This document shows, piece after piece, positions 9,101 to 18,337 of a stretch of 64,000 bases of DNA. The stretch covers positions 1-64,000 of the forward strand of contig JANXCX010000002.1 in NCBI GenBank assembly GCA_025059535.1, given 5' to 3'. The stretch's first letter is position 1, and each line of letters opens with the position of its first letter. Position numbers and translations under genes: made by a program. This stretch comes from Bacteroidia bacterium. Lineage in GTDB: Bacteria; Bacteroidota; Bacteroidia; SpSt-205. Under the pieces are notes generated by a model. That model ran no database searches. It had not been told where the DNA came from and worked only from the letters and a program-made list of their open reading frames with translations.

Positions 9101-10115
9101 GAAGGTCAGGAAACTTAACGATGTAGGGTTCTATGGAGGGGGGTATTTGGCCTTGGGCGTTGAGCTGGGCCAAGTAAGTAACTTTATCGGCGGGGAGGCA
9201 TACCTGGCGGCCCTCTTCTGGATGAAGAAACCACAGGCGCTCCAAAAGAAGTTCGGTGCGCAGATAGTGCCATTCTCCCTCCCCTGTGCGGAGCTGCTTA
9301 ACCTCGGGCAGGCGCGCCACGATTTCCCGATAGGTATCTAGCTCGTAGGTGAGGCAGCATTTGAGCTTGCCACACAGGCCCACAATTTTGGTGCTACTGA
9401 GGGAGAAACCTTGGTACCGGGCGGCCTCCGTGCTTACCGTAGGGAGAGTAGTAAGCCATGTCGTGCAGCAGAGCTCCCGCCCGCAAGCCCCTATGCCTCC
9501 CAAACGTCCGCTCTCTTCCCGCTCTTTGATTTGACGCATTTCAGGGCGTACCTTGTAGCGGTCGGCAATCCGCCGTACCAGCTCCCGAAAATCCACTCGA
9601 TCTTCAGCGGTAAAGTAGCACCATAGCACCTTACCATCCCCACTGAATTCTACATCCGAGAGCTTCATCTGGTGAGCGGTGTCTAACTCTAGCTCTTTTA
9701 TCAGCTGGCGAATCTCTTGGAGCAACTGAGGTTCTTTGGCGCGCCGCTGGAGGAGTTTTTCAACCTCTTCGGGCGTAGCGCGCCGAAGGATTTTCTGCTG
9801 AGGCGCTAAATTTGCTTTTGTGCTGCGGCGGCGCTCGTCTAAGTAACCGGTCAGGCTTATCTGGCCTATATCGTAGCCTTTGCCGATTTGGGTAACCGCT
9901 TCCCCGCGCCGAATGATCTCTGGGACTACTACCCATTCGCCTACCTTGAGGGGCGGCTCTAAGGAGCTCCAAAAGAGCTCGCGTCGGCTGCCTTTGAAGC
10001 GTACCTCTACCAGCGGTAGGGTTTCACCCGCTGAAGCTACGGGCGCTAGATACTGCTCCCATAGGCGGGCGACGCCGCATCCCTTACACCCGTTTTGGCA
10101 CGCCATGGACCTCAA
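9087..10115 (-). CDS. ricT: PSP1 domain protein, RicT/YaaT family
   Basis: LGGIGACGRELCCTTWL and GLCGKLKCCLTYE signature Cys motifs. Confidence 0.88.
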   Translation of the reverse strand: MRSMACQNGCKGCGVARLWEQYLAPVASAGETLPLVEVRFKGSRRELFWSSLEPPLKVGEWVVVPEIIRRGEAVTQIGKGYDIGQISLTGYLDERRRSTKANLAPQQKILRRATPEEVEKLLQRRAKEPQLLQEIRQLIKELELDTAHQMKLSDVEFSGDGKVLWCYFTAEDRVDFRELVRRIADRYKVRPEMRQIKEREESGRLGGIGACGRELCCTTWLTTLPTVSTEAARYQGFSLSSTKIVGLCGKLKCCLTYELDTYREIVARLPEVKQLRTGEGEWHYLRTELLLERLWFLHPEEGRQVCLPADKVTYLAQLNAQGQIPPSIEPYIVKFPDLPTRI

Positions 10116-11607
10116 GGAAGCGTTCTAAGCGCTGACGGCTTTCTGAAAGCCCTAGCACTTCCAAAATTTGATATAGCGAAGGCCCCGCTTCTTCCCCTGT
10201 GAGGATGAGTCGCAGCGTAAGGAGCACCTTGCCTAAGGGCAAGCCTAAACGCTTGGCCCAACCCTTGATAGCCTCCTCTAGGGAAGAAGCCAGCCAAGGC
10301 GTAAGCGTAGACAGAGCGGCTAAAAGCTCAGGGAGAGCCTCCAGGACGGTAGGGTTTAGACGGTCCGCTAAGTTAGAGGGGAGGGGTAGAGCGGGTGGCG
10401 TATAGAAAAAGCGAACCGCCTCTAAAATGTCCGGCAAAACGGCTGCGCGCTCACGCGCCAGTTCCAGAAGCTTTTGAAACCGTTCTGGGGGTAGGGGGGG
10501 CAGACCCTTTTGGGCCCAGAAAGGCTGTACCGCTTGGGCTAAGCGCTCAATAGGAAGGCGTCGCAAATGCTGCTGATTAATCCAGCGTGCCTTTTCGTAA
10601 TCAAAGCGTGCCCCCGCTTTCTGCACCCGTTTTAAAGAGAAAGCCTCTATTAGCTCCTCTAGCGTGAAGATCTCCTTTTCCCCAGGTGGATGCCACCCTA
10701 AGAGGGCAAGGTAGTTCACTACGCCTTCGGGGAGAAAGCCGGCCTCGCGGTAGCCGTTAGCTATCTCACCCGTGAAAGGGTCCTGCCAGCGAAGGGGAAA
10801 AACAGGAAAGCCTAGGGCATCTCCGTCGCGCTTGCTGAGTTTGCCTCCCCCATCTGGGCGCAGCAGAAGAGGTAAATGGGCAAAGCGCGGCATTTCCCAC
10901 CCAAAGCCCTCATACAGCAGTACGTGGATGGGGGTAGAAGGGAGCCATTCCTCTCCACGAATCACATGCGTAACGCCCATCAAGTGATCATCTACCACAT
11001 TGGCCAGGTGGTAGGTGGGCATGCCGTCGCTTTTGAGTAAAACCTTATCGTCTAGCTCCCGACTATGGAAAGTAACCCAGCCGCGAATCTCATCGTAAAA
11101 CCGCACTTCTCGGTTGCGGGGCACGAGGATACGAATCACATAGGGCTCGGAGCGAAGGCGGGCTTGCACTTCAGCCGGGGGAAGTGTAAGGCTATTTTTC
11201 ATGTAGCTGCGCGTGTAGGCGTTGTACTGCGGGGCTACCATACCAGCGGCCTGGAGGCGTTGGCGCATGGCTTCCAATTCTTCTTCCGTATCAAAGGCGT
11301 AGTAGGCCCACCCGCGCGCTACTAGCTCGTGGGCATACTGCGCGTAAATCGCCTTCCGTTCGCTCTGGCGGTAGGGGGCATGCGGTCCGCCTATATGAGG
11401 GCCTTCATCAAAGGTAATCCCGCACCAGGTGAGCGCTTCCACAATATAGGCCTCCGCCCCTGGCACATAGCGCGTCTGGTCGGTATCCTCAATCCGCAGA
11501 ATATAGCGCCCTCCCGTCTTTTTGGCTAGGAGAAAATTATAAAGAGCCGTACGCACCCCCCCAATATGTAGGGGACCAGTAGGGCTAGGAGCAAAGCGCA
11601 CTACCAT
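10084..11607 (-). CDS. gltX: Glutamyl-tRNA synthetase
   Basis: RFAPSPTGPLHIGGVRTALYN (HIGH), KLSKRDG (KMSKS). Confidence 0.97.
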   Translation of the reverse strand: MVVRFAPSPTGPLHIGGVRTALYNFLLAKKTGGRYILRIEDTDQTRYVPGAEAYIVEALTWCGITFDEGPHIGGPHAPYRQSERKAIYAQYAHELVARGWAYYAFDTEEELEAMRQRLQAAGMVAPQYNAYTRSYMKNSLTLPPAEVQARLRSEPYVIRILVPRNREVRFYDEIRGWVTFHSRELDDKVLLKSDGMPTYHLANVVDDHLMGVTHVIRGEEWLPSTPIHVLLYEGFGWEMPRFAHLPLLLRPDGGGKLSKRDGDALGFPVFPLRWQDPFTGEIANGYREAGFLPEGVVNYLALLGWHPPGEKEIFTLEELIEAFSLKRVQKAGARFDYEKARWINQQHLRRLPIERLAQAVQPFWAQKGLPPLPPERFQKLLELARERAAVLPDILEAVRFFYTPPALPLPSNLADRLNPTVLEALPELLAALSTLTPWLASSLEEAIKGWAKRLGLPLGKVLLTLRLILTGEEAGPSLYQILEVLGLSESRQRLERFLEVHGVPKRV

Positions 11608-11609
11608 GC

Positions 11610-12320
11610 CTACGAAGAAGTAGGGAGGCTTGCGAGGTCCAGGATGCCCCCTATGTCTAGTAGATGAAGCGTTATGTCGTTGTCCTTGAAGGCTTTTATG
11701 GCATCGCTCTGATTGATAGCAATCACAGGAAAGGTATTGTAGTGCATTCCAATTACATGCTCCACATCCAGGAGGAGGGCAGCCTCTACGGCATCTTCTA
11801 CGTCCATCGTGAAAGTACCGCCGATGGGTAGGAGGGCCACTTGGAGGTCATAGCGCTCGGCGATAAGCTCCATTTCCAGTGAGAGTGCCGTATCGCCGGC
11901 GTAGTACACATTTCGGTTGCCATCGGAGATTACAAACCCTACCGCTAGGCCCCCATAGCTGCCATCCGGGAAACTGCTGCTATGAATCGCAGGTACGAGC
12001 TTTACACGCAGGTCCGTTTTAGAGGATTTCCAAGTACCCCCCACGTTCATGGGGTAAGTGGCACAGCCACGCTTTTCAAAGTAGGCATGGATTTCCCATA
12101 CACCTATAATAGGTGCGCCGCTTTTTTTAGCTATCTCTTCAGCGTCGGCTATATGGTCGAAGTGCGCATGCGAAATGAGAATATAATCAGGCCGGATATC
12201 GTCTAGGCGAATCTTATCCTTTGCCCGCTCATTTGGGGTAATAAAGGGGTCTAAAAGGAGCCTCTCGCCACCGGCGGTAGTAAGTAGGAAGGCGGAATGC
12301 CCGAGGTATTGCACTTCCAT
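11610..12320 (-). CDS. Metal-dependent hydrolase (UPF0173/metallo-beta-lactamase fold)
   Basis: YLGHSAFLL, ISHAHFDHI, YYAGDTAL, GMHYNTFP. Confidence 0.9.
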   Translation of the reverse strand: MEVQYLGHSAFLLTTAGGERLLLDPFITPNERAKDKIRLDDIRPDYILISHAHFDHIADAEEIAKKSGAPIIGVWEIHAYFEKRGCATYPMNVGGTWKSSKTDLRVKLVPAIHSSSFPDGSYGGLAVGFVISDGNRNVYYAGDTALSLEMELIAERYDLQVALLPIGGTFTMDVEDAVEAALLLDVEHVIGMHYNTFPVIAINQSDAIKAFKDNDITLHLLDIGGILDLASLPTSS

Positions 12321-12324
12321 GCTG

Positions 12325-12332
12325 CAAAGATA
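12325..12332 (-). promoter_or_regulatory. -7 motif TATCTTTG, 4 nt before hydrolase ATG
   Basis: TAnnTTTG match (plus: CAAAGATA). Confidence 0.55.
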
Positions 12333-12354
12333 CAACGCCTACGCGTGGATTTTC

Positions 12355-12362
12355 TACCTTTG
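12355..12362 (+). promoter_or_regulatory. -7 motif TACCTTTG, 4 nt before gdh ATG
   Basis: TAnnTTTG match. Confidence 0.55.
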
Positions 12363-12366
12363 CCTC

Positions 12367-13671
12367 ATGAGCCGTAAAAAGGAAGAAGCTGTGGTCGTAG
12401 AGCCTAAAATGGCAGAGCCTACAAATCATTCGGATCCCTATACTTCCATGCTGAGCCGCTTTTATGCGGCGGCTGAACGGCTAAACCTCTCTCCCGACGA
12501 GATAGAAATCCTAAGTAAGCCCGCCGAAATTCACATTGCGTACCTACCCGTGGCCATGGATGATGGGAGGGTGCGGGTATTTGAGTCCTATCGGATTATC
12601 CACTCCCGAGCCTTAGGGCCGGGGAAAGGCGGTATTCGGTATGCCCCTGAGGTCAATATGCGGGAGGTGATGGCCCTAGCGGCGTGGATGACCTGGAAGT
12701 GCGCCGTGGTCAATATCCCCTACGGTGGAGCTAAAGGCGGCATTACCTGCGAACCCAAGCGCATGTCGCTGGGCGAGCTGGAGCGGCTCACGCGCGCCTA
12801 TACGCGGGCTATGGCCCAGGTTTTTGGCCCCGATAAGGACATCCCTGCCCCAGACATGGGCACCAGTGCACGGGAGATGGCCTGGATTGTAGATGAATAC
12901 TCCCGCCTCAATCAGGGGAATTACATTCCAGCGGTTGTTACGGGGAAGCCCTTAGAGCTGGGCGGCTCGCGCGGGCGAGTGGAAGCTACAGGCCGGGGCG
13001 TTACTATGGTCATCCTGCAGGCGCTCCAACGCATGGGCAAGCGCGTGGAAGGCCTGACCGCCGCCGTACAAGGCTTCGGTAACGTAGGCTCCATCACCGC
13101 CCGCTACCTCTCCCAAAACGGCATACGCGTCGTAGCCATCTCCGATAAAAGCGGCGGCTTTTACAATGAAAATGGGATTCTTATCCACCAGGCTATTCAG
13201 TATCGCGACAGCCATGGCGGCTCCTTAGAGGGCTTCAAAGGCGGGGAGCGCATCACGAATGCCGAGCTCCTTACCCTCCCTGTGGATATTCTGGTGCCAG
13301 CTGCTTTAGAGGATCAAATTACCCCCGCTAACGCCCCTCAAATCAAGGCCTGGCTTATTGCAGAGGGCGCGAATGGCCCCACCACCGCCGAAGCCGACCC
13401 CATCCTGAACGATAAAGGGATTATGGTCATCCCCGATATCTTAGCCAACGCTGGGGGGGTGATTGTCTCCTACTACGAGTGGGTGCAAAATCGGCGGGGA
13501 CACTACTACAGCGAGTCAGAGGTACAAGAGCGCGCGGATAACACTATCAAGCAGGCTTTTGATGATGTCTTCACGCGAGCAGCAGCCCAGAAGATTTCTC
13601 TCCGGGAGGCAGCCTACCTAATCGCCGTGGAGCGGGTGGTGCGAGCCCTACGCATGCATGGCAAATACTAA
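12367..13671 (+). CDS. gdhA: Glu/Leu/Phe/Val dehydrogenase (glutamate dehydrogenase family)
   Basis: GPGKGGIRYAPEVN, MTWKCAVVNIPYGGAKGGI, PAPDMGTSAREMAWI, VQGFGNVG; start at MSRKKEE downstream of the promoter. Confidence 0.95.
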   Translation: MSRKKEEAVVVEPKMAEPTNHSDPYTSMLSRFYAAAERLNLSPDEIEILSKPAEIHIAYLPVAMDDGRVRVFESYRIIHSRALGPGKGGIRYAPEVNMREVMALAAWMTWKCAVVNIPYGGAKGGITCEPKRMSLGELERLTRAYTRAMAQVFGPDKDIPAPDMGTSAREMAWIVDEYSRLNQGNYIPAVVTGKPLELGGSRGRVEATGRGVTMVILQALQRMGKRVEGLTAAVQGFGNVGSITARYLSQNGIRVVAISDKSGGFYNENGILIHQAIQYRDSHGGSLEGFKGGERITNAELLTLPVDILVPAALEDQITPANAPQIKAWLIAEGANGPTTAEADPILNDKGIMVIPDILANAGGVIVSYYEWVQNRRGHYYSESEVQERADNTIKQAFDDVFTRAAAQKISLREAAYLIAVERVVRALRMHGKY

Positions 13672-13674
13672 CCG

Positions 13675-14160
13675 GTGTGGGCTATAGTAGCCGCTGTTAG
13701 CTATCCTCAACGCATAATTGGCTGGCGGGGTCGCCTACCTTGGCACCTTCCCCTTGAGCTTCGCCTATTTCGGCAGCTCACATGGGGGGGCATTCTAGTG
13801 GTGGGCCGCAAAACCTGGGAAACCCTCCCCCCTACGCTGCCAGGCCGAGAAGTATGGGTGCTTAGCCAAAGCCCTAAGCCGCCTTCTGCCCAAGCGCGCT
13901 TTTTCTCTTCCCCCTCTAGCCTTCTAGAAGCGCTGGAAGCGGCAAATCGGCCAGTCTTCTTCGCAGGCGGCGCTTCCCTCTACGCCTGGGCCCTACAACT
14001 TCCGAAGGTCTCTCGCCTCTACCTCAGCTGGATATATGCCCAAACTCCAGGCGATACCTTTTTCCCACCCTTCTCGGAAAAGGTCTGGGTCGTTACCCAA
14101 TGGGAATTTTTTGAGGAGAAATGCCTCCAGTTTATAAGAGCCGTTTACGAGCGGATATAA
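13675..14160 (+). CDS. folA: Dihydrofolate reductase (GTG start)
   Basis: IIGWRGRLPWHLPLELRLFRQLT, VVGRKTWETLP, FFAGGASLYAWAL. Confidence 0.9.
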   Translation: MWAIVAAVSYPQRIIGWRGRLPWHLPLELRLFRQLTWGGILVVGRKTWETLPPTLPGREVWVLSQSPKPPSAQARFFSSPSSLLEALEAANRPVFFAGGASLYAWALQLPKVSRLYLSWIYAQTPGDTFFPPFSEKVWVVTQWEFFEEKCLQFIRAVYERI

Positions 14161-15659
14161 AGGCCTACTTGGTATGGGCGGCTGGGATGCTCGTAACGGG
14201 CTTGGTTACTTTTCCCAATCATTACTGCTTCCGCACCTATGGGGATCTAGCGTATCTAACTCAGCTACTCTACTACCATGGCCAAGGCTATCTGTTTGTG
14301 CCTTCCATCAGTTCAATTTGCATGATTGGGGAGGATGCCCCCTGTGGGAGTCCTCACTTCAGCCCAGTCCTAATTCTACTACTTCCATTCTTCTGGGTGG
14401 GGGGTGTTTGGGGGATATTGGTAGGCCAGTGGTTAGCCATCGGGCTTGGCGCCTGGGGTATCTACCAGTATGCCCAGTACAAGCTAAGGGATAAAGGCGC
14501 AGCTTGCTGGAGTCAGATTCACTTCTGGGGTATGTGGGGGATTTATAGCGCCTTGGGTTTCGATGCGCATGAGGTAGTAATTGGGGCGATGCTCGTGCCA
14601 TGGGTGTTTTACTTCTGGGAGCGGCGCATGTGGTGGGCCTTAGGCCTCAGCTGGCTGGGCCTGATAGGGTCCAAAGAAAACCTCGCGCTTTGGGGCGCTT
14701 GGATGGCGGTAATAGCCGGATTTTGGCTCTATAGAGGAGAGAAAAAAGCGGCCCAAGTGGGTTTAGTCTTAGCGTTTGTGGCGCTTGGATGGCTGGGTCT
14801 AGCGCATTTAGGCTACACGTGGGCTTCCCAGAAAAGCAGCGTAGGCCCAAGCGTCTCCCGCGTAGAAATGCTCTATAGCTACTTAGCGGCCGACAATCCC
14901 CTCAATGCGCTCCGCTATGGGCACTCGGCCGAATTCAACCTCAAAAAGGTAATAGCAAACCTACTTGGCCGCCCGCAGCTTGTCTGGACCTTTCTTTTAG
15001 AAGGCCATGTGCCAGAGGGCATGGGCGCTAAAGCCGAACTGCACTGGAGCGTCCTATGGTCAGGCGGCTGGGCTTTCTTCATCGTTCCTGTAGGCCTTGT
15101 GCTCCTTATTCCGGTTTATTTGTACAAGCTCTTGGCCAGTGACCTCCAGCTATGGGGCACCCTCTATCATTACAGCTTGGAGTATGCCGTGATGCTTCCG
15201 CTGGTGGTGGTGTGGGCGGCGGGGCGTCTGCCTTACCGTCCTGCCTTAGTGCTTGGGCTGGGCGCCTTTGCGGCGCATGTTCTAAATCTCTCCCTTCTGA
15301 GTGGGCGCTACTCGGAATGGTACACGCCTGAGCAGCACCGCTGGTATAGTCCAGCCCACTACCGCTCATCTTTCAACTACCAAAAGGTCCATGAGGGGCT
15401 TAGGCTTATTCCCCCAGAAGCGCCCGTGAGCGCAGCATCCCGATTACTGTCTCACATTCCCCCGCGGGAGAAGTACTACCACTTCCCTGTGGTGCGAGAT
15501 GCTCAGTATCTGGCGCTTTTGCGGGGGGATCCGAATCCTTGGCCTATTCGCCCAGGTGAGCCCTACCAGCAGGTTTTGGATACGTTAGCCCGTTCGCCTT
15601 ATTGGCAGAAAATCTACGATAGGGACTCGCTCCTTATTTTTCGGCGGCGGGAACCTTAG
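14121..15659 (+). CDS. DUF2079-type polytopic membrane protein
   Basis: Multiple TM helices; TYGDLAYLTQLLYYHGQGYLFVPS ... HFSPVLILLLPFFWV pattern. Confidence 0.7.
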   Translation: MPPVYKSRLRADIKAYLVWAAGMLVTGLVTFPNHYCFRTYGDLAYLTQLLYYHGQGYLFVPSISSICMIGEDAPCGSPHFSPVLILLLPFFWVGGVWGILVGQWLAIGLGAWGIYQYAQYKLRDKGAACWSQIHFWGMWGIYSALGFDAHEVVIGAMLVPWVFYFWERRMWWALGLSWLGLIGSKENLALWGAWMAVIAGFWLYRGEKKAAQVGLVLAFVALGWLGLAHLGYTWASQKSSVGPSVSRVEMLYSYLAADNPLNALRYGHSAEFNLKKVIANLLGRPQLVWTFLLEGHVPEGMGAKAELHWSVLWSGGWAFFIVPVGLVLLIPVYLYKLLASDLQLWGTLYHYSLEYAVMLPLVVVWAAGRLPYRPALVLGLGAFAAHVLNLSLLSGRYSEWYTPEQHRWYSPAHYRSSFNYQKVHEGLRLIPPEAPVSAASRLLSHIPPREKYYHFPVVRDAQYLALLRGDPNPWPIRPGEPYQQVLDTLARSPYWQKIYDRDSLLIFRRREP

Positions 15660-15668
15660 GGATTTTTG

Positions 15669-15676
15669 TACCTTTG
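15669..15676 (+). promoter_or_regulatory. -7 motif TACCTTTG of the tRNA cluster, 8 nt before mature tRNA-Ser
   Basis: TAnnTTTG match immediately upstream of the tRNA. Confidence 0.65.
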
Positions 15677-15684
15677 CCCTATAC

Positions 15685-15775
15685 GGTGAGGTGCCCGAGT
15701 GGTCGAAGGGGACAGTTTGCTAAACTGTTGTACGGGTGAAAGCCCGTACCGCGGGTTCGAATCCCGCCCTCACCG
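15685..15775 (+). tRNA. tRNA-Ser (GCT)
   Basis: Acceptor GGTGAGG/CCTCACC, anticodon loop TTGCTAA, long variable arm, GGTTCGAATCC T-arm. Confidence 0.96.
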
Positions 15776-15778
15776 CGG

Positions 15779-15852
15779 CGAGGCGTAGCGCAGCCCGGTA
15801 GCGCACCTGCTTTGGGAGCAGGGGGTCAGCGGTTCAAATCCGCTCGCCTCGA
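15779..15852 (+). tRNA. tRNA-Pro (TGG)
   Basis: Acceptor CGAGGCG/CGCCTCG, anticodon loop TTTGGGA, GGTTCAAATCC T-arm. Confidence 0.96.
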
Positions 15853-15855
15853 CGG

Positions 15856-15929
15856 GGCCCCGTAGCTCAATCGGAAAGAGCACGGGATTTCTAATCCCGC
15901 GGTTGCAGGTTCGAGTCCTGCCGGGGTCG
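15856..15929 (+). tRNA. tRNA-Arg (TCT)
   Basis: Acceptor GGCCCCG/CGGGGTC, anticodon loop TTTCTAA, GGTTCGAGTCC T-arm. Confidence 0.96.
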
Positions 15930-17357
15930 CAGCCCCTCACTTAGCCCTAGCAGGATCAGGGGCCACTGAAAGTCCCAGTAGCGCCGCTCTACATACCCTA
16001 AGCCCCAGTAAACGACTAAAGGTAGGAGACTAAACCCAAGCCACACCCAAGTTGTGCCGCCGCGCCGTAGCACTAGATAGGCTAAGGTGCTTAGGCCCGC
16101 TAGGGCAAACCAGAAAAATCCCTCGTAGTACAGCCGCCGCCAAAATGTCTCCTGCGCCGAAGGTACGGTGCGGAGACGGTTTAGGCGGTGTAAGGCTGCC
16201 CAGAGCGGTCCGGTCAAAGGGTACTTGCGCTTCAGCCAGGTCGTACAGCGGTGCAGCCGTTGGCTAAGCCTCCCTTCGATAGCGCAGGCCGCCGGCGTAA
16301 GGGTAGGCTCATCGGGGTAGGGGGGGCGGGGCTCAAGCAGGTAAGGATAAATCTGAGCTAACCGGCAGAGTTCCCAATGCCACGCATACAGGCTTTCTGG
16401 CGGGCATACGGGCGAAGCGGCAAGGGCCTTGAAAGCCGTCCGCCACACCCCTAGATCCGCTTCACTTCGGCAGGTTAGAAGCGCAAAAGGCTCCCGCGGA
16501 CTATTCCACTGAAGGGGTACATTAGCGCCCAGCTGGCGAAGTAGGCCTATAATGTCGCCCAAAAGCGCATGCTGAAAATAGGGGTCTACTAAGCTTTTCG
16601 TGCCATCTAAGGGACGAAAATCGCCATAGAGTAGGTAGTTTCGGCCTAGCCAAGTCCCCTCGGCCAAAGCGAAAGGGAGTACGAATCGCAGGACCCCCCG
16701 AAGGATATTAGAGCGTGCAGGGCCTTCAGCATAAAGAATCCACAGCCCAGCGGGCAGAAACCACACCCCAAGCACAGGGCGTAGAAAAAAGGCCCACGTA
16801 AGGCCTAAGCCAGCCCAGAAGTAGCTCCGCTGAAAAAGGGCATACAGTGCTAGGAGCCCTGAGGCCAGCGCAAAGGCTTCGGGAAGGAGGTAGCGCACAT
16901 ATACAGCCGTAGGCGAGAAGCTAATCAGCCAAAGGCCGAGATACGCTAGGAAGCGATAGGCCCCCAATCGGTCTAAGTGCCGCAGCCATAAGCCCAGCGC
17001 TAAGCTCCACAAAAGGAATTGAGCAAGGCCGACAGCCCAAATTGCCAGCTCCAGGCTTTTACCAAGGCTATAGAAGAAGCCGTATAAGAGCCCGTAGCCA
17101 GGTAGGCGGTAGTCAGGCTGATAGGTGCCTTGGTGGAAAAGGTTGCGAACCGGGTCAAAGTAGGATTTGGTATCGGGGGTTTCAAACCAGAAGCGATACG
17201 GCAGGTTTAGGGCGAGGTTGGGCGCACAATAGGGGCTTTGGGCGCATTCGGTCTTAGCCGCTGGCGTAGTTAGTTTCTGGGCTGGCGTAAGGGTAAAGAG
17301 GTGAAAGAGGAAGGTAAGTCCCAGTACGGCGCCACTCCACCAGAGTAGGCTTTGCAA
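15891..17357 (-). CDS. Polytopic membrane glycosyltransferase-like protein (GT39/PMT-like)
   Basis: Many TM helices; D-rich N-terminal loop, R-L-P-G-Y-G motif; C-terminus RPRQDSNLQPRD is antisense tRNA-Arg. Confidence 0.65.
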   Translation of the reverse strand: MQSLLWWSGAVLGLTFLFHLFTLTPAQKLTTPAAKTECAQSPYCAPNLALNLPYRFWFETPDTKSYFDPVRNLFHQGTYQPDYRLPGYGLLYGFFYSLGKSLELAIWAVGLAQFLLWSLALGLWLRHLDRLGAYRFLAYLGLWLISFSPTAVYVRYLLPEAFALASGLLALYALFQRSYFWAGLGLTWAFFLRPVLGVWFLPAGLWILYAEGPARSNILRGVLRFVLPFALAEGTWLGRNYLLYGDFRPLDGTKSLVDPYFQHALLGDIIGLLRQLGANVPLQWNSPREPFALLTCRSEADLGVWRTAFKALAASPVCPPESLYAWHWELCRLAQIYPYLLEPRPPYPDEPTLTPAACAIEGRLSQRLHRCTTWLKRKYPLTGPLWAALHRLNRLRTVPSAQETFWRRLYYEGFFWFALAGLSTLAYLVLRRGGTTWVWLGFSLLPLVVYWGLGYVERRYWDFQWPLILLGLSEGLRPRQDSNLQPRD

Positions 17358-17359
17358 GC

Positions 17360-18337
17360 CTAAAGGGAAAGGATTTCTATCAGCCGAAGGAGAAGGGAAT
17401 TGAGGGGGGCGTGGGATTTCACGGCTTGGGCAAAGGGGGTGAGGACAATTTCATTACCTAAGAGGCCTACCATAGCGCCAGAGGCGCCCTCGCGTAGGCG
17501 CTCCATAGCGGCGGCCCCGAGCTTTGTAGCTAATATACGGTCGGTAGCTGTGGGGCTTCCGCCGCGCTGAATGTGGCCCAGCACCGTAGCCCGAATTTCG
17601 TAATAAGGGAAGCGCTTTTGGAGCTCTTGGGCGGCCTGCAGCGCCCCTCCCACTTCATCGCCCTCAGCCACGACGATAATGGCGGAAGATTTATGCCTCT
17701 GCCAGCCCCGCTCTAAGGTGCGTACTATGGCGTCAAAGTCTGTGGGCGTTTCAGGTACGAGGACAGCTTCGGCGCCGCTGGCTACGGCGGTATGCAAGGC
17801 GATAAAGCCCGCATCCCGCCCCATCACCTCCACTAGGAAAAGCCGCCCCATAGCGGCAGCCGTATCCCGCAGGCGATCAATCGCCTCTACAGCGATATTC
17901 ACCGCCGTATCAAACCCAATCGTTAGGTCAGTGCCGCGCAGGTCATTATCTATCGTACCAGGCAGGCCAAGGATTTGTATGTCAGGATACTCCTGGAGGA
18001 AGGTGTGGGCGCCCCGAAAAGTACCGTCTCCGCCTATAACGATGAGGCTGTCAATGCCCGCTTTCTGAAGCTGATGGTATGCCTGGGCACGTCCCTCAGG
18101 GGTAAGGAAACGGGCACTGCGTCCAGCGCCTAGGATAGTGCCCCCACGCTGAATAATCCCGCTTACCGAGCCGGCTTCTAGGGCAACCATTTGGCCTTCT
18201 ATAAGTCCCTCATAACCTCGGTAAATTCCTACCGGCTCGTAGCCCAGATAAATGGCCATGCGCACAATGGCGCGTAGGGCGGCATTCATGCCCGGTGCAT
18301 CGCCACCGGAGCAGAGAATCCCCACCCGTGGCTTCAT
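17360..18337 (-). CDS. pfkA: ATP-dependent 6-phosphofructokinase
   Basis: GILCSGGDAPGMNAALRA, IGGDGTFRGA, GLPGTIDNDLRGTD, GHIQRGGSPTATDR; GGDGT/PGTIDND match the ATP rather than PPi type. Confidence 0.96.
   Translation of the reverse strand: MKPRVGILCSGGDAPGMNAALRAIVRMAIYLGYEPVGIYRGYEGLIEGQMVALEAGSVSGIIQRGGTILGAGRSARFLTPEGRAQAYHQLQKAGIDSLIVIGGDGTFRGAHTFLQEYPDIQILGLPGTIDNDLRGTDLTIGFDTAVNIAVEAIDRLRDTAAAMGRLFLVEVMGRDAGFIALHTAVASGAEAVLVPETPTDFDAIVRTLERGWQRHKSSAIIVVAEGDEVGGALQAAQELQKRFPYYEIRATVLGHIQRGGSPTATDRILATKLGAAAMERLREGASGAMVGLLGNEIVLTPFAQAVKSHAPLNSLLLRLIEILSL

Noticed and set aside
12319-12366. ORF-track N-terminal extension MLQRYNAYAWIFYLCL of the gdh gene
   Set aside because: Contains the -7 promoter TACCTTTG; the homologous start is MSRKKEE at 12367.
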